Positions 26,592-35,930 of a stretch of 64,000 nt of DNA are shown one piece after another. Origin of the DNA: Neobacillus sp. YX16 (GTDB lineage: Bacteria; Bacillota; Bacilli; Bacillales; Cytobacillaceae). The DNA is taken from positions 1,688,001 through 1,752,000 of the forward strand of contig NZ_CP126115.1 of NCBI RefSeq assembly GCF_030123505.1, written 5' to 3'. The notes below the pieces were generated by a model. The model saw only the letters and a program-made list of their open reading frames with translations. It did no database searches and was not told where the DNA came from. Position numbers and translations under genes: made by a program. How positions within the stretch are numbered: the first letter of the stretch is position 1; the number at the start of each line of letters is the position of its first letter.

Positions 26592-26614
26592 GCCGGCTAT
26601 ATGCCGGCTTTCTT
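26590..26614. terminator. Terminator between convergent genes
   Basis: AGCCGGC pairs with GCCGGCT around a TATAT loop. It follows the small gene and also ends the opposing radical-SAM gene. Confidence 0.85.
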
Positions 26615-28356
26615 TATCCTATATATGAAAAGATTAGTGTTCCTTTGTTTGCAGGATCAAAATAAGCGATTAAATTAGAAGGCTGTTTTAAAACTTTTCC
26701 AGATGATAAGTATTCCGAAAGATTAAAGGACAGCTCTTCAATCATTGTATGCTTGTATAAATCCTTCTCATCAAGTCTTAGATCTAAGTAGGTCTTCCCT
26801 AGGATTGATGGGTTTTCTACAATATGTTTATAAATTTCAGTTCTAGTTTGTTTAGTAAAGCTTTGTTCCCACCAAGGCTTTCGCGGCTTGTACTTATGGT
26901 TTATTAAATAATCATATTTCATCAGCCCAGCAATAATGTCAAGGTCACTCACAGACTGATATTCCAGGAAAGAGTATAATCTACGGAATAAATCTTCTAA
27001 TTGATGGCCAATTCTTGACCAACCCTGTCCATCCCAAAAGGAGCCAAACTCCTGGAAAAAGTCAAAAGGTGAAGGAAACACGTTCGTTACTAAGTACTCA
27101 ATTGTATGATTCATGCGATGGTCATTCCAATACTTTTCTAGCACATCCTCCACCTGTTTGATTCTGAGAATATCATCAAAGGGCAGGACGTTATTCCCCA
27201 AAATTTCATATGGCGAATGATCCATATATACATAATCATGATCAGCAGCACGAAGTCTAAGCCCAGTTCCCCTAAGCATTTTCAAAAAACCTAACTGTAA
27301 TTCTTCTGGACGAAGTTCAAAAACATCATTAAACGTTTTCCGAAAGGATGCGTAATCTTCCTCAGGCAGACCGGCGATTAAATCAAGGTGCTGGTCGATT
27401 TTTCTGCCATCCTTCACCATGGTAACTGTTCTTGTTAGTTTTGCAAAATTTTGTTTCCGCATGACAAGCTCATTTGTATAATCATTTGTTGATTGAACAC
27501 CAATTTCAAAGCGGAATAAGCCTTTTGGTGCTTCATTATTTAAAAATTCAATAACCTCAGGTCTCATGATGTCAGCAGTAATTTCAAACTGAAAAACTGT
27601 TCCTGGAAGATGCTCATCAATTAAAAATCGAAACATTTCCATCGCATAACTTCTACTAATATTAAATGTACGGTCAACAAACTTAATCGTCTTTGCCCCA
27701 TTAGCCATAAGATAACGAATATCTTCTTTGATTTTCTCCCTGTCAAAATAACGTACCCCTACTTCAATGGAAGAAAGACAAAATTGGCAGCTAAATGGAC
27801 AACCCCTGCTTGTTTCAATATAGGTGACACGTTTACCTAAATGCACTTTATCTTCAGGGAATTGATAGGGAGATGGCAGTTCCTTTAGGTCGAGCTTATT
27901 CATTTGGGGTGTAACTTTTACTTTTCCATTATCACGATAGGCAATTCCATGGACATTTTTATAGCTGCACTCTCCCGTCAATTCAGAAAGCAGCTGCTTA
28001 AATGAATGTTCACCCTCACCCATCACAATAAAGTCGACATTTGGAAGTTTTTCCATCCATTCTAAAGTATCATAAGATACTTCAGGGCCACCGAATACAA
28101 TCTGAATAGAAGGATCAATTTTTTTTATCATATTGACAACCTTAATGGTTTCTTCAATGTTCCAGATGTAACAACTAAATCCAATAATTGTTGGTTTTTG
28201 CTGATAGAGGTCTGAAACGATGTTCAAAACAGGATCCTTTATCGTATATTCCTTTAATTGGATGTTAAATTCCGGAGCAGCGAAAGCCTTTAAGCAACGG
28301 ATTGCTAAGTTTGTATGTATATATTTAGCGTTTAAGGTACAACAAATAACGTTCAT
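26614..28356 (-). CDS. B12-binding domain radical SAM protein
   Basis: This 580-residue protein has an N-terminal cobalamin-binding-type Rossmann domain (about 1-140: IIGFSCYIWNIEETIKVV, IVFGGPEVSYDT), a radical-SAM core with the cluster motif SRGCPFSCQFCLS near residue 185, and a long C-terminal domain of the DUF4080 type. Class B enzymes of this kind carry out methylations or rearrangements using methylcobalamin and SAM. No substrate gene is adjacent. The first domain lacks an obvious D-x-H-x-x-G, so cobalamin may bind base-off without a histidine ligand or not at all. It is a single transcription unit. Confidence 0.82.
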   Translation of the reverse strand: MNVICCTLNAKYIHTNLAIRCLKAFAAPEFNIQLKEYTIKDPVLNIVSDLYQQKPTIIGFSCYIWNIEETIKVVNMIKKIDPSIQIVFGGPEVSYDTLEWMEKLPNVDFIVMGEGEHSFKQLLSELTGECSYKNVHGIAYRDNGKVKVTPQMNKLDLKELPSPYQFPEDKVHLGKRVTYIETSRGCPFSCQFCLSSIEVGVRYFDREKIKEDIRYLMANGAKTIKFVDRTFNISRSYAMEMFRFLIDEHLPGTVFQFEITADIMRPEVIEFLNNEAPKGLFRFEIGVQSTNDYTNELVMRKQNFAKLTRTVTMVKDGRKIDQHLDLIAGLPEEDYASFRKTFNDVFELRPEELQLGFLKMLRGTGLRLRAADHDYVYMDHSPYEILGNNVLPFDDILRIKQVEDVLEKYWNDHRMNHTIEYLVTNVFPSPFDFFQEFGSFWDGQGWSRIGHQLEDLFRRLYSFLEYQSVSDLDIIAGLMKYDYLINHKYKPRKPWWEQSFTKQTRTEIYKHIVENPSILGKTYLDLRLDEKDLYKHTMIEELSFNLSEYLSSGKVLKQPSNLIAYFDPANKGTLIFSYIG

Positions 28357-28551
28357 TGTAAAACTCCTTCGGTAAATTTAAAACAATAGTATATTATATC
28401 CTACTTTTTTAAAAATTCATAATCGGAATAAAAAGTGTCTGTTATACTACAGAAGTAAAGCTGTTATATACATAATATGCTAAATAAAAACCATATAAAA
28501 TAACGTTTTAGTTAAATTTTTTAAAGGTGTTATAGAATTATTTTGCTAATG

Positions 28552-28594
28552 TTTGATTTTTGTCACAGCGTAATAAAATGATATATCCTACAAT
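28552..28594 (+). promoter_or_regulatory. Fnr-like box and -10 element before the por genes
   Basis: TTTGA-N6-TCACA (28552-28567) is one base off the Fnr consensus TGTGA-N6-TCACA. A -10 element TACAAT lies at 28589-28594, placing the box centre 41.5 bases before the expected start site. This is the classic class II Fnr geometry and is identical to that at 44818. Confidence 0.5.
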
Positions 28595-28658
28595 GAATTT
28601 GGGGAATTTATATTTTTGTATTTTCTGTGTTTTTTTGTATAAGAAGGGGAGGGACATT

Positions 28659-29672
28659 ATGTCTATATTACAAAAGAAAAATGAGCTTGGTTTCTTTGAG
28701 ATTCGTCTTGAATCAATTGGGGGGCTTGGAGCAAATTTAGCTGGAAAAATGTTAGCCGAGGCCGGAGTGCTAGGTCTAGGCTTGAACGGATCTAATTTCT
28801 CATCATATGGCTCTGAAAAGAAAGGTTCACCTGTTAAAAGTTTTATCCGTTATTGTGATCCAGATGTTGAAATAAGAGATCACAGCCCAATAGAGCAGCC
28901 ACATATTGTTGCTGTATTTCATGAAGCACTATATAGAACAGTCGATGTCGTTAGCGGATTAAATGCTGATGGAATCGCACTTGTAAACACAGCTAGAGAT
29001 TTTGATGAAGTGAAAAAGGATCTAAAGTTAGAATATGGCACACTTGCTATTGTCGACGCTTTAACGATTGCAGTTGAAGAAAAGACAAAAGTAAACACTG
29101 CGATGCTCGGTGCGTTATATCGTATTTGCGATTTTTTAGATCCTGATTCTATGAGAAACGTTATTCGCAAAACTTTTGAAAAAAAATACCCGCATTTAGT
29201 TGAACCGAATATTCGCACGTTTGACCGTGGCTATAATGAAGTTCAATTTAAAACCTATGATGTGCCAGAAGGGGCAGAAGGTAAAAGTTTTTCTCGGCCA
29301 TTGCCACAATTAGGGTACATGACCCAGGAAATCGGCGGGGTAATGACTACTCAAGGTAATAGTATATTAAAAGATTTAAGTGGTTCACGACAAGGATTTC
29401 TTCCACAGTTTGAACAGGATAAATGTATCCACTGTGCTGCCTGCGATAATGTCTGTCCAGACTATTGCTTCGTTTGGGAAGCTGGCGAAGATAAGAAGGG
29501 TAGAAGGCAAATGTTCCTTAAAGGGATAGATTATCAATATTGTAAGGGCTGTTTAAAATGTGTTGAAGCTTGTCCAACTGACGCATTAGGTGATCTTCGT
29601 GAAATGATTGGATATGCAGATTCAAACCGTGTAAAGCAGAACTTTCCGTATTTAGCAGGGGGGATTTCATAA
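28659..29672 (+). CDS. 2-oxoacid:ferredoxin oxidoreductase, gamma-delta fusion
   Basis: This 337-residue protein joins a PorG-type gamma domain (about 1-190, starting EIRLESIGGLGANLAGKML) to a PorD-type ferredoxin domain with two 4Fe-4S motifs (CIHCAACDNVCPDYC and CKGCLKCVEACP). It would pair with the alpha-beta fusion encoded next, with which it overlaps by one base (TAATG). The ATG at 28659 follows AAGGGGAGGG; the upstream TTG-started extension lacks a ribosome site. The complex oxidises pyruvate or another 2-oxoacid with CoA, reducing ferredoxin. Such enzymes are common in anaerobes and sporadic in Bacillus. Confidence 0.88.
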   Translation: MSILQKKNELGFFEIRLESIGGLGANLAGKMLAEAGVLGLGLNGSNFSSYGSEKKGSPVKSFIRYCDPDVEIRDHSPIEQPHIVAVFHEALYRTVDVVSGLNADGIALVNTARDFDEVKKDLKLEYGTLAIVDALTIAVEEKTKVNTAMLGALYRICDFLDPDSMRNVIRKTFEKKYPHLVEPNIRTFDRGYNEVQFKTYDVPEGAEGKSFSRPLPQLGYMTQEIGGVMTTQGNSILKDLSGSRQGFLPQFEQDKCIHCAACDNVCPDYCFVWEAGEDKKGRRQMFLKGIDYQYCKGCLKCVEACPTDALGDLREMIGYADSNRVKQNFPYLAGGIS

Positions 29673-31966
29673 TGGCAATTTTAGAAGATAAGTTAAAGAG
29701 TCAAGGGGTCGCTGAACAGCTTTCAACCTTTGAATCCGGAAATGAAATGGCTGCTATGGCAGCTGCGCAAATTAATTATCATATTATGGGGTATTTCCCA
29801 ATTACACCTTCTACAGAAGTAGCACAATTTCTGGACCAAATGAAAGCCCGTGGTGAGCATGATATTAAGCTGATTCCAGCTGATGGTGAACATGGTTCTG
29901 CTGGTATTTGCTACGGTGCTTCAGCTACCGGTGCAAGAGTATTCAATGCAACAAGTGCAAATGGTCTTCTTTATATGATTGAACAGCTTCCAGTTCAATC
30001 TGGAACCCGCTTTCCAATGGTTATGAATCTTGTAACACGTGCGGTTAGTGGACCTCTTGATATAAGAGGAGATCACTCTGATCTTTACTTTGCGTTAAAT
30101 ACTGGCTGGGTTATCTTAACAGCTAGCACGCCGCAAGCTGTTTATGATATGAATATTATGGCTCTGAAAATTGCTGAACATTCTAAGGTCCGTCTGCCGG
30201 TTATCGTTGCCTACGATGGATTCTTCACTTCTCATCAAAAGCGAAGAGTTGAGTATTTCAAGGATCGTAGTGTCGTGCAGAAATTTGTTGGTGAATGTCC
30301 AACAGACTATCATTTTGCGAGAGATCCAAAAAAACCAGTAACAATTGGTGCTCATATGAATGGTAATGACCTAATCAATAACAATTTCCAACAATCTGAA
30401 GCAATTTACGCTGCTGGTGAGGTATATAAAGAGGTTGCGGCAGAATATGCCCGTATATCCGGCCGTGAATACTCAGTGCTCGATTTATATGAAATGGAAG
30501 ATGCGGAGGTTGCATTATTCCTCTTAAACTCTGCTGGTGAATCAGCTAAAGATGTAGTAGATAAATTACGTGCAAAAGGAATTAAGGCTGGAGTAATCAG
30601 CCCGAATGTTATCCGTCCATTCCCAGCGAAGGAAATTCGTGAAGCCCTTAAAAATGTAAAAGCATTATTAGTTGGTGAACGTGCAGATTCCTATGGGGCA
30701 AATGGACCAAATTTAACACATGAAGTGAAATCTGCCCTTCAAGAAGACCGCGAAAATCAAACAATCGTGTTAAGTCGAGTTTTCGGTCTAGGGGGTAAGG
30801 ATTTCTACGCTTCTGATGCACATAAGTTCTTTGATATGGCCATCGATGCAATGGAAAAAGGCTATGCTGAAAAGCCGTTTGATTATTACGGTCATGTTCC
30901 TGGTAATCCAGATAAAATTCCTAAGCCAGTAATTACACCTCAGCACGGTGATGTATACAGATCTGGTTTAATTGATGTGAAAATGGATGAAGAAACAAAC
31001 AAACTAAAGGTGAAAATTCCTCCTCTTCGTGCATTGACTGGCAAGCCTAAGCGAATTGCTTCTGGACACGGTGCCTGCCCTGGGTGCGGAATATTTGGTG
31101 GATTGGAATTATTCTTTAAAGGAATTGAAGGTGACATCGTTACATTATTCCAAACAGGCTGTGCGTATGTAACAACAACTTCATATCCGCACAGTTCTCA
31201 TAAACAAACTATGATGCATAACTTATTCCAAAATGGTGCCGCTACGTTATCTGGAACACTTGAAGCGTTTATGGAATTAAAACGCCGCGGTGAAGTCGAA
31301 GTGTCTGACGATGCCACGTTTGTCATGATAACTGGTGACGGCGGAATGGACATTGGAATGGGGTCTGCCATAGGAACTGCGCTTCGTGGACATAAGTTGA
31401 TTATGCTCGAGTATGATAATGAAGGCTATATGAATACTGGCTCACAAATGTCTTATTCTACTCCATTGGGTCATATGACAAGCACATCAGGTGTAGGGAA
31501 AGCACAGAGGGGAAAAGGATTCCATCACAAGGATACGGCGCAAATTATGGCGGCAACCAATATCCCTTACGTATTTACAGGTTCGGAAAGCTTCCCGCAG
31601 GACTTAGTTAAAAAGGGTGCGAAAGCACAGTGGTATGCACAAAATGTTGGAACCGTTTATGGTAAAATCCTGATTACCTGCCCGCTTAACTGGAAATCAG
31701 AGGATCGTTATGGGACTACTATTTTGGAGCAAGCTGTAAATTCTTGTTTCTTCCCTCTGTATGAGGTCGAGCAAGGTGTTACCAGCATTACCTATAACCC
31801 AGAAGATAAAAACAAACGTGTGGCTATTACTGAATGGCTTAAATACATGGGAAAAACAAAACATATGTTAAAAGAAGAAAACAAATCAATCTTAGAGGAA
31901 TTTGAAGCAGAAGTTGAAAAAAGATGGCAGCGTCTTAAAGCAAAGCACGAAAATCCATTTCTTTAA
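29672..31966 (+). CDS. 2-oxoacid:ferredoxin oxidoreductase, alpha-beta fusion
   Basis: This 764-residue protein fuses the alpha subunit (about 1-420, with YFPITPSTEVAQFLDQM) to the thiamine-diphosphate-binding beta subunit (about 450-764, with GHGACPGCGIFGG and ITGDGGMDIGMGSAIG). It decarboxylates a 2-oxoacid to acyl-CoA and passes electrons to the clusters of the gamma-delta partner. The length and motifs suggest a pyruvate-type enzyme, but 2-oxoglutarate or branched-chain substrates cannot be excluded. The two genes overlap by one base. The dispersed repeat copy C now separates this stop codon from the operon's terminator. Reduced ferredoxin could serve the FixX-type ferredoxin encoded downstream. 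Confidence 0.9.
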   Translation: MAILEDKLKSQGVAEQLSTFESGNEMAAMAAAQINYHIMGYFPITPSTEVAQFLDQMKARGEHDIKLIPADGEHGSAGICYGASATGARVFNATSANGLLYMIEQLPVQSGTRFPMVMNLVTRAVSGPLDIRGDHSDLYFALNTGWVILTASTPQAVYDMNIMALKIAEHSKVRLPVIVAYDGFFTSHQKRRVEYFKDRSVVQKFVGECPTDYHFARDPKKPVTIGAHMNGNDLINNNFQQSEAIYAAGEVYKEVAAEYARISGREYSVLDLYEMEDAEVALFLLNSAGESAKDVVDKLRAKGIKAGVISPNVIRPFPAKEIREALKNVKALLVGERADSYGANGPNLTHEVKSALQEDRENQTIVLSRVFGLGGKDFYASDAHKFFDMAIDAMEKGYAEKPFDYYGHVPGNPDKIPKPVITPQHGDVYRSGLIDVKMDEETNKLKVKIPPLRALTGKPKRIASGHGACPGCGIFGGLELFFKGIEGDIVTLFQTGCAYVTTTSYPHSSHKQTMMHNLFQNGAATLSGTLEAFMELKRRGEVEVSDDATFVMITGDGGMDIGMGSAIGTALRGHKLIMLEYDNEGYMNTGSQMSYSTPLGHMTSTSGVGKAQRGKGFHHKDTAQIMAATNIPYVFTGSESFPQDLVKKGAKAQWYAQNVGTVYGKILITCPLNWKSEDRYGTTILEQAVNSCFFPLYEVEQGVTSITYNPEDKNKRVAITEWLKYMGKTKHMLKEENKSILEEFEAEVEKRWQRLKAKHENPFL

Positions 31967-31970
31967 TTAA

Positions 31971-32322
31971 TGGCTATGTTAAAGCTTATTATTGATTTTG
32001 GCACTCTGTTGATTTGTGCGGAAGGCGCGAGACTCCTCGAAAATGCTATCGCATTTTCTTCGTGCGTGGGCAGATTCGAGGAAGTAAATCAATGTCCTGC
32101 AGGAGGACGGGACAGGGGAGACCCCGCTCATCTCTTAGTGCCGAGGAGTAGGAAAAGCGGAAGCGACTCGAGGGGCTAGGCGCTGCAGCTAGACAGGCTT
32201 CCCGAACCGCCTGCGGAAAGCGAAGCGCCTCGCGACAGGCAGAGACCGCCTGTCACTGCGGTGATTATTCAAAGAAGCTTTCCTTAGTGGAGCACAAATC
32301 AACAGCCAAATTTAACAGAGTC
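31971..32322 (+). repeat. Dispersed GC-rich repeat, copy C (352 bp)
   Basis: The ends are GGCTATGTTA and TAACAGAGTC. TAATTAA occurs directly outside both ends (31964-31970 and 32323-32329), a possible 7-base target duplication. This copy has lost about 107 bases between two GAAGCG sequences relative to copy A, but it keeps a right-hand module (GACAGGCAGAGACCGCCTGTC, a hairpin) shared with copy D. It separates the por stop codon from the por terminator. No other gene is seen between 31967 and 32478. Confidence 0.85.
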
Positions 32323-32328
32323 TAATTA

Positions 32329-32367
32329 AAAAGGTAAAGCGGGAATTTCTACGCTTTACCTTTTTTT
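32329..32367 (+). terminator. Terminator of the por genes, displaced by the repeat
   Basis: AAAGGTAAAGC pairs with GCTTTACCTTT and is followed by TTTT. Confidence 0.85.
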
Positions 32368-32478
32368 AAGTTTTCCAATGTAATAAATTTGTCAAGTAAA
32401 AAAGGATTTTATTTATATGTGTAGAATATAGGATATATGATATTACCTTATTTTGGGTTTCGTGGGGCGGGTGAATAA

Positions 32479-33555
32479 GTGGAGAATACAGCGAAACAGA
32501 ACGAGGCATTGGCTGGTGAACAAAAATTCCGGAGAATATTCGAAGATTCAATGGACGGATTGATTTTATGGAACGACGAGTATCAAATTGTCGATATCAA
32601 TTACTCTGGAGAAAGAATCTTTGGTCTTTCTAAAGATAGACTGTTTGGGAAGCCCCTATTAGATTTATTTAATTCTGTAGAAGAGAAAAAACAGGAAATT
32701 ATGAATCATATCGAACAAGCAATGCAAATTGGCAAGCAATGTTCTACTATTGTAATTGAAATGATTGACGGTACAGTGAAACATTTTGATTACTCAACTA
32801 AGCGCCGAATAGTTGATGGTCTGAATCTAACCGTTATTATTGATGTAACGGAAAAAGCCAAAATGCAGGAACAGTTGAGAAAGTCTGATCGATTAAATAT
32901 TGTTGGTGAGCTTGCAGCTGGGATTGCACACGAAATTAGAAATCCCATGACAGCATTGAAGGGGTTTATTCAATTACTTAAGCCTAGTATTAAAGCTGAA
33001 CATTCTATGTACTACGATGTGATTACCTCGGAGTTAGCGAGAATTGATTCGATTATTAATGAGTTCTTAATCCTAGCAAAACCTCAGGAAATTAGATACC
33101 AAGAGAAAGACGTCTGTCAAATTATGAGGGAAACGGTTGATTTATTAAGTGCTCAAGCGGTACTATACAATGTCCAATTTTATACAGAATATGAGGACTC
33201 TTTGCCATTCGTTTATTGTGAGCCCAATCAACTAAAAAAGGTTTTTATTAATTTAATAAAAAACGCTATTGAAGTCATGCCGAGCGGTGGACAAATTACA
33301 ATTATGATAAATAAAACAGAGGAACAAAATATACAAATATGTATTCAAGATGAAGGAATGGGTATTCCAAAGGATAAAATAATAAAACTCGGAGAGCCCT
33401 TTTATACCACAAAAGAAAAAGGTACAGGGTTAGGATTAATGGTCAGCTACCGAATTATTGAGGAACATAATGGGACAATTCAAGTTGAGAGTGAAGAGGG
33501 AAAAGGAACACTCTTTAAGATTATGTTACCATTAAATCATTATATAAAAAGTTAA
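32479..33555 (+). CDS. PAS-domain sensor histidine kinase (sporulation-kinase type)
   Basis: This 358-residue cytoplasmic kinase has a PAS domain (about 16-125), a HisKA domain with the phosphorylated histidine near 151 in GIAHEIRNPMTALKG, and a HATPase domain with FINLIKNAIEVMPSGG (N box), DEGMGIP (G1) and GTGLGLMVSY (G2). No membrane segments are present. The H-box sequence is like that of the B. subtilis Kin kinases that feed the Spo0A phosphorelay. kinE also precedes the mtn genes in B. subtilis, though KinE is much longer. No response regulator is adjacent, which also fits an orphan phosphorelay kinase. It starts at GTG. Confidence 0.85.
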   Translation: MENTAKQNEALAGEQKFRRIFEDSMDGLILWNDEYQIVDINYSGERIFGLSKDRLFGKPLLDLFNSVEEKKQEIMNHIEQAMQIGKQCSTIVIEMIDGTVKHFDYSTKRRIVDGLNLTVIIDVTEKAKMQEQLRKSDRLNIVGELAAGIAHEIRNPMTALKGFIQLLKPSIKAEHSMYYDVITSELARIDSIINEFLILAKPQEIRYQEKDVCQIMRETVDLLSAQAVLYNVQFYTEYEDSLPFVYCEPNQLKKVFINLIKNAIEVMPSGGQITIMINKTEEQNIQICIQDEGMGIPKDKIIKLGEPFYTTKEKGTGLGLMVSYRIIEEHNGTIQVESEEGKGTLFKIMLPLNHYIKS

Positions 33556-33592
33556 AAAAACCACTTTCTATATCAGGAAGTGGTTTTTTAGA
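33555..33592. terminator. Terminator between the kinase gene and mtnU
   Basis: AAAAAACCACTT pairs with AAGTGGTTTTTT. It works for both convergent genes. Confidence 0.88.
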
Positions 33593-34378
33593 TTAGTACA
33601 AATCAGGTCTTCTATCTTCAAAAATTGGTATTTGTTTTCGAATATCTTTTACAAGATCTAACTCTATTATTGCAGACAGTATTTCCTCAGTCGCTCCAGC
33701 TTCAGCAATTACGTCTCCCCATGGGTCGATGATCATAGAATGGCCGGCAAATTCATTATTTGGATCATGGCCTGAGCGGTTGCATGCAATAACGAAACAT
33801 TGGTTTTCAATTGCTCTGGCAATCAGCAGCGATCTCCAATGCGATAATCGGGGGGCTGGCCATTCCGCAACAACGAAAAGGGCTTCAGCTCCTTTAGATG
33901 TATGTGCACGGATCCACTCGGGAAAACGAATATCATAACAGATTACTCCCCCAAAAAGGCGATTATCCAATTCAAATAACCCTTTCTCCTCTCCAGCTTC
34001 GAGGTAAAGATGCTCGTCCATTAATTTAAAAAGGTGTAGTTTGCTATATGAATGGACAAGCTGACCTTTATTATTGATGATAAGAAGGGTATTCTTTACT
34101 CCCTGTTCACCCTGATTTGCCACAGATCCGCCCACGAAGTGGACCTGATATTTTTTTGCTGCCTTTTTTAAAAAATCAATTGTATTGACTGCCCCCTGAT
34201 CAGCGATTGTATCAAGTCGTGTTAAATCATAACCAGTTGTCCATAGCTCCGGAAAAACAATGATATCAGGATGTTCTTTCATTGCTTCTTCAATTAATCT
34301 TTCTGCATTTTGATAGTTTTCAATGGGATTACCAAAGGCAATGTCCATCTGTAAACAAGTTATTTTAAGTTTCATCAA
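33593..34378 (-). CDS. mtnU: Nitrilase-family omega-amidase-like hydrolase of methionine salvage
   Basis: This 261-residue carbon-nitrogen hydrolase has the Glu-Lys-Cys triad: E in VFPELWTTGYDL, K in YSKLHLF and C in GVICYDIRFPEW. In B. subtilis mtnU (ykrU) is found with the mtn genes, where it probably hydrolyses the 2-oxo acid amide product formed by transamination. It lies divergent from mtnE with 113 bases between the two starts. Position and motifs both support the assignment. Confidence 0.88.
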   Translation of the reverse strand: MMKLKITCLQMDIAFGNPIENYQNAERLIEEAMKEHPDIIVFPELWTTGYDLTRLDTIADQGAVNTIDFLKKAAKKYQVHFVGGSVANQGEQGVKNTLLIINNKGQLVHSYSKLHLFKLMDEHLYLEAGEEKGLFELDNRLFGGVICYDIRFPEWIRAHTSKGAEALFVVAEWPAPRLSHWRSLLIARAIENQCFVIACNRSGHDPNNEFAGHSMIIDPWGDVIAEAGATEEILSAIIELDLVKDIRKQIPIFEDRRPDLY

Positions 34379-34491
34379 TATTCACCCCATTTGAATTTTT
34401 TAGAATTTTTTCTTTACAAGCTGTATTAAAAGTTATATCATTTGTGACTAGAATTCAACAACAAAATGAATTAAATAAAGCAGGTGACAAG

Positions 34492-35670
34492 ATGAAGCAA
34501 TTTCCAACATCGCAAATATTAAATAACCTCCCGAAGCAGTTTTTTGCTTCTTTAGTAAAAAAAGTTGGGAAATACATTGAAGAGGGCTATGATGTTATTA
34601 ATTTAGGTCAAGGGAACCCAGATCAAGCAACCCCGAAGCATATCGTGAAAAAAATGCAGGAAGCGTCGGCTAATCCCGCGAATCATAAGTATTCTCCTTT
34701 TCAGGGTCATACCTACTTAAAACAGGCAGCAGCTGACTTTTATCAAAGAGAGTACGGAGTTACCCTTAATCCAGAAAACGAAGTGGCGATTTTGTTTGGC
34801 GGTAAGGCTGGATTGGTGGAAATACCACAATGCCTTTTAAATCCTGGTGATACAATGCTTGTACCAGATCCAGGATATCCAGATTATTTATCTGGGGTAG
34901 CACTGGCAAAGGCGGAAATGGTAATGATGCCGCTCCGAGAAACAAATAATTTTCTGCCAGACTATAGTGAATTATCTTCTGAGACAATTGAAAAAGCGAA
35001 GTTAATGTTCCTTAATTATCCTAACAACCCAACAGGGGCAGCGGCAACTAAGGAGTTTTTTGAGGAAAGTGTCCATCTTGCAAACCAACATGATATTTGT
35101 ATTGTGCATGATTTTGCATACGGTGCAATAGGATTTGATGGAGAAAAGCCATTAAGTTTTTTACAAATTGACGGGGCAAAAGATGTAGGCATTGAAATAT
35201 ATACTCTTTCAAAAACCTACAATATGGCAGGCTGGCGAGTGGGCTTCGCAGTAGGAAATAGCAGCGTTATATCAGCAATTGAGCTTATTCAAGACCATCT
35301 CTATTGCAGTATTTTTGGCGGTATTCAGGAAGCTGCCGCTGAAGCATTAACAGGTCCGCAGGATTGTGTTCGAGACCTAAATAACCTTTATGAGCGTAGA
35401 AGAAATGTCTTGATTGATGGACTCCGTTCGCTGGGCTGGGATGTTACGGCGCCAAAGGGATCGTTTTTTGCTTGGCTAAAGGTTCCGGAGGGACTAACCT
35501 CTAGTGAATTTACCGAAATTCTTCTGGAACAAGCACATATTGCTGTCGCTCCTGGTATTGCATTCGGTGAACTGGGTGAAGGCTATGTCCGAGTCGGTTT
35601 ACTCACGAGTGAGGAACGTTTAGGAGAAGCAGTGAGAAGAATTAGTAAGTTGGAAATTTTTAAAAAATAG
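34492..35670 (+). CDS. mtnE: Methionine-salvage aminotransferase
   Basis: This 392-residue class I PLP-dependent aminotransferase converts 2-oxo-4-methylthiobutyrate to methionine, the last salvage step. The PLP lysine lies in YTLSKTYNMAGWRVGF, with NYPNNPTGA before it. ATG 34492 is chosen since GCAGGTGAC is well placed upstream; an in-frame start at 34444 would add 16 residues without a ribosome site. It is followed by the promoter and S-box riboswitch of mtnWXBD, so it is a separate transcription unit. Confidence 0.9.
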   Translation: MKQFPTSQILNNLPKQFFASLVKKVGKYIEEGYDVINLGQGNPDQATPKHIVKKMQEASANPANHKYSPFQGHTYLKQAAADFYQREYGVTLNPENEVAILFGGKAGLVEIPQCLLNPGDTMLVPDPGYPDYLSGVALAKAEMVMMPLRETNNFLPDYSELSSETIEKAKLMFLNYPNNPTGAAATKEFFEESVHLANQHDICIVHDFAYGAIGFDGEKPLSFLQIDGAKDVGIEIYTLSKTYNMAGWRVGFAVGNSSVISAIELIQDHLYCSIFGGIQEAAAEALTGPQDCVRDLNNLYERRRNVLIDGLRSLGWDVTAPKGSFFAWLKVPEGLTSSEFTEILLEQAHIAVAPGIAFGELGEGYVRVGLLTSEERLGEAVRRISKLEIFKK

Positions 35671-35671
35671 A

Positions 35672-35700
35672 TTGACAAAAAATATAATTCTTGGGATAAT
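35672..35700 (+). promoter_or_regulatory. SigA promoter of mtnWXBD
   Basis: TTGACA, a 17-base spacer and GATAAT give a near-ideal promoter. The expected start is near 35707, which leaves the whole S-box in the leader. The -35 box abuts the mtnE stop. Confidence 0.8.
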
Positions 35701-35748
35701 CCAAAATATAGTTTATCAACGTGATAAAATAAATAATACGATCGTTTT

Positions 35749-35903
35749 CTTATCGAGAGCAGGCGGAGGGAAAAGCCCGATGAAGCCCGGCAACCGACTT
35801 AACACAATGTTAAGCACGGTGCTAAATCTTGCAGCAAAAAGGCTGAAAGATGAGAAGATGTTAGTTTGCGATGCTAACCTCTTCTTTTGCGAAGAGGTTT
35901 TTT
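35749..35903 (+). promoter_or_regulatory. SAM-I (S-box) riboswitch with terminator
   Basis: The conserved S-box elements are present in order: TTATCGAGAG, GGCGGAGGGA, GCCCGATGAAGCCCGGCAACC, and a closing GATGAGAAG that pairs with CTTATC to form P1. The aptamer ends near 35858. A terminator follows (AACCTCTTC at 35876-35884 with GAAGAGGTT at 35891-35899, then Ts). SAM binding should end transcription, so mtnWXBD is expressed when methionine or SAM is short. Confidence 0.95.
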
Positions 35904-35930
35904 ATGTTTTTTAAGAAAGGAAGATTAAAA

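Noticed and set aside
35672..35914. 80-codon open frame before mtnW
   Set aside because: It runs through the S-box riboswitch and its terminator.
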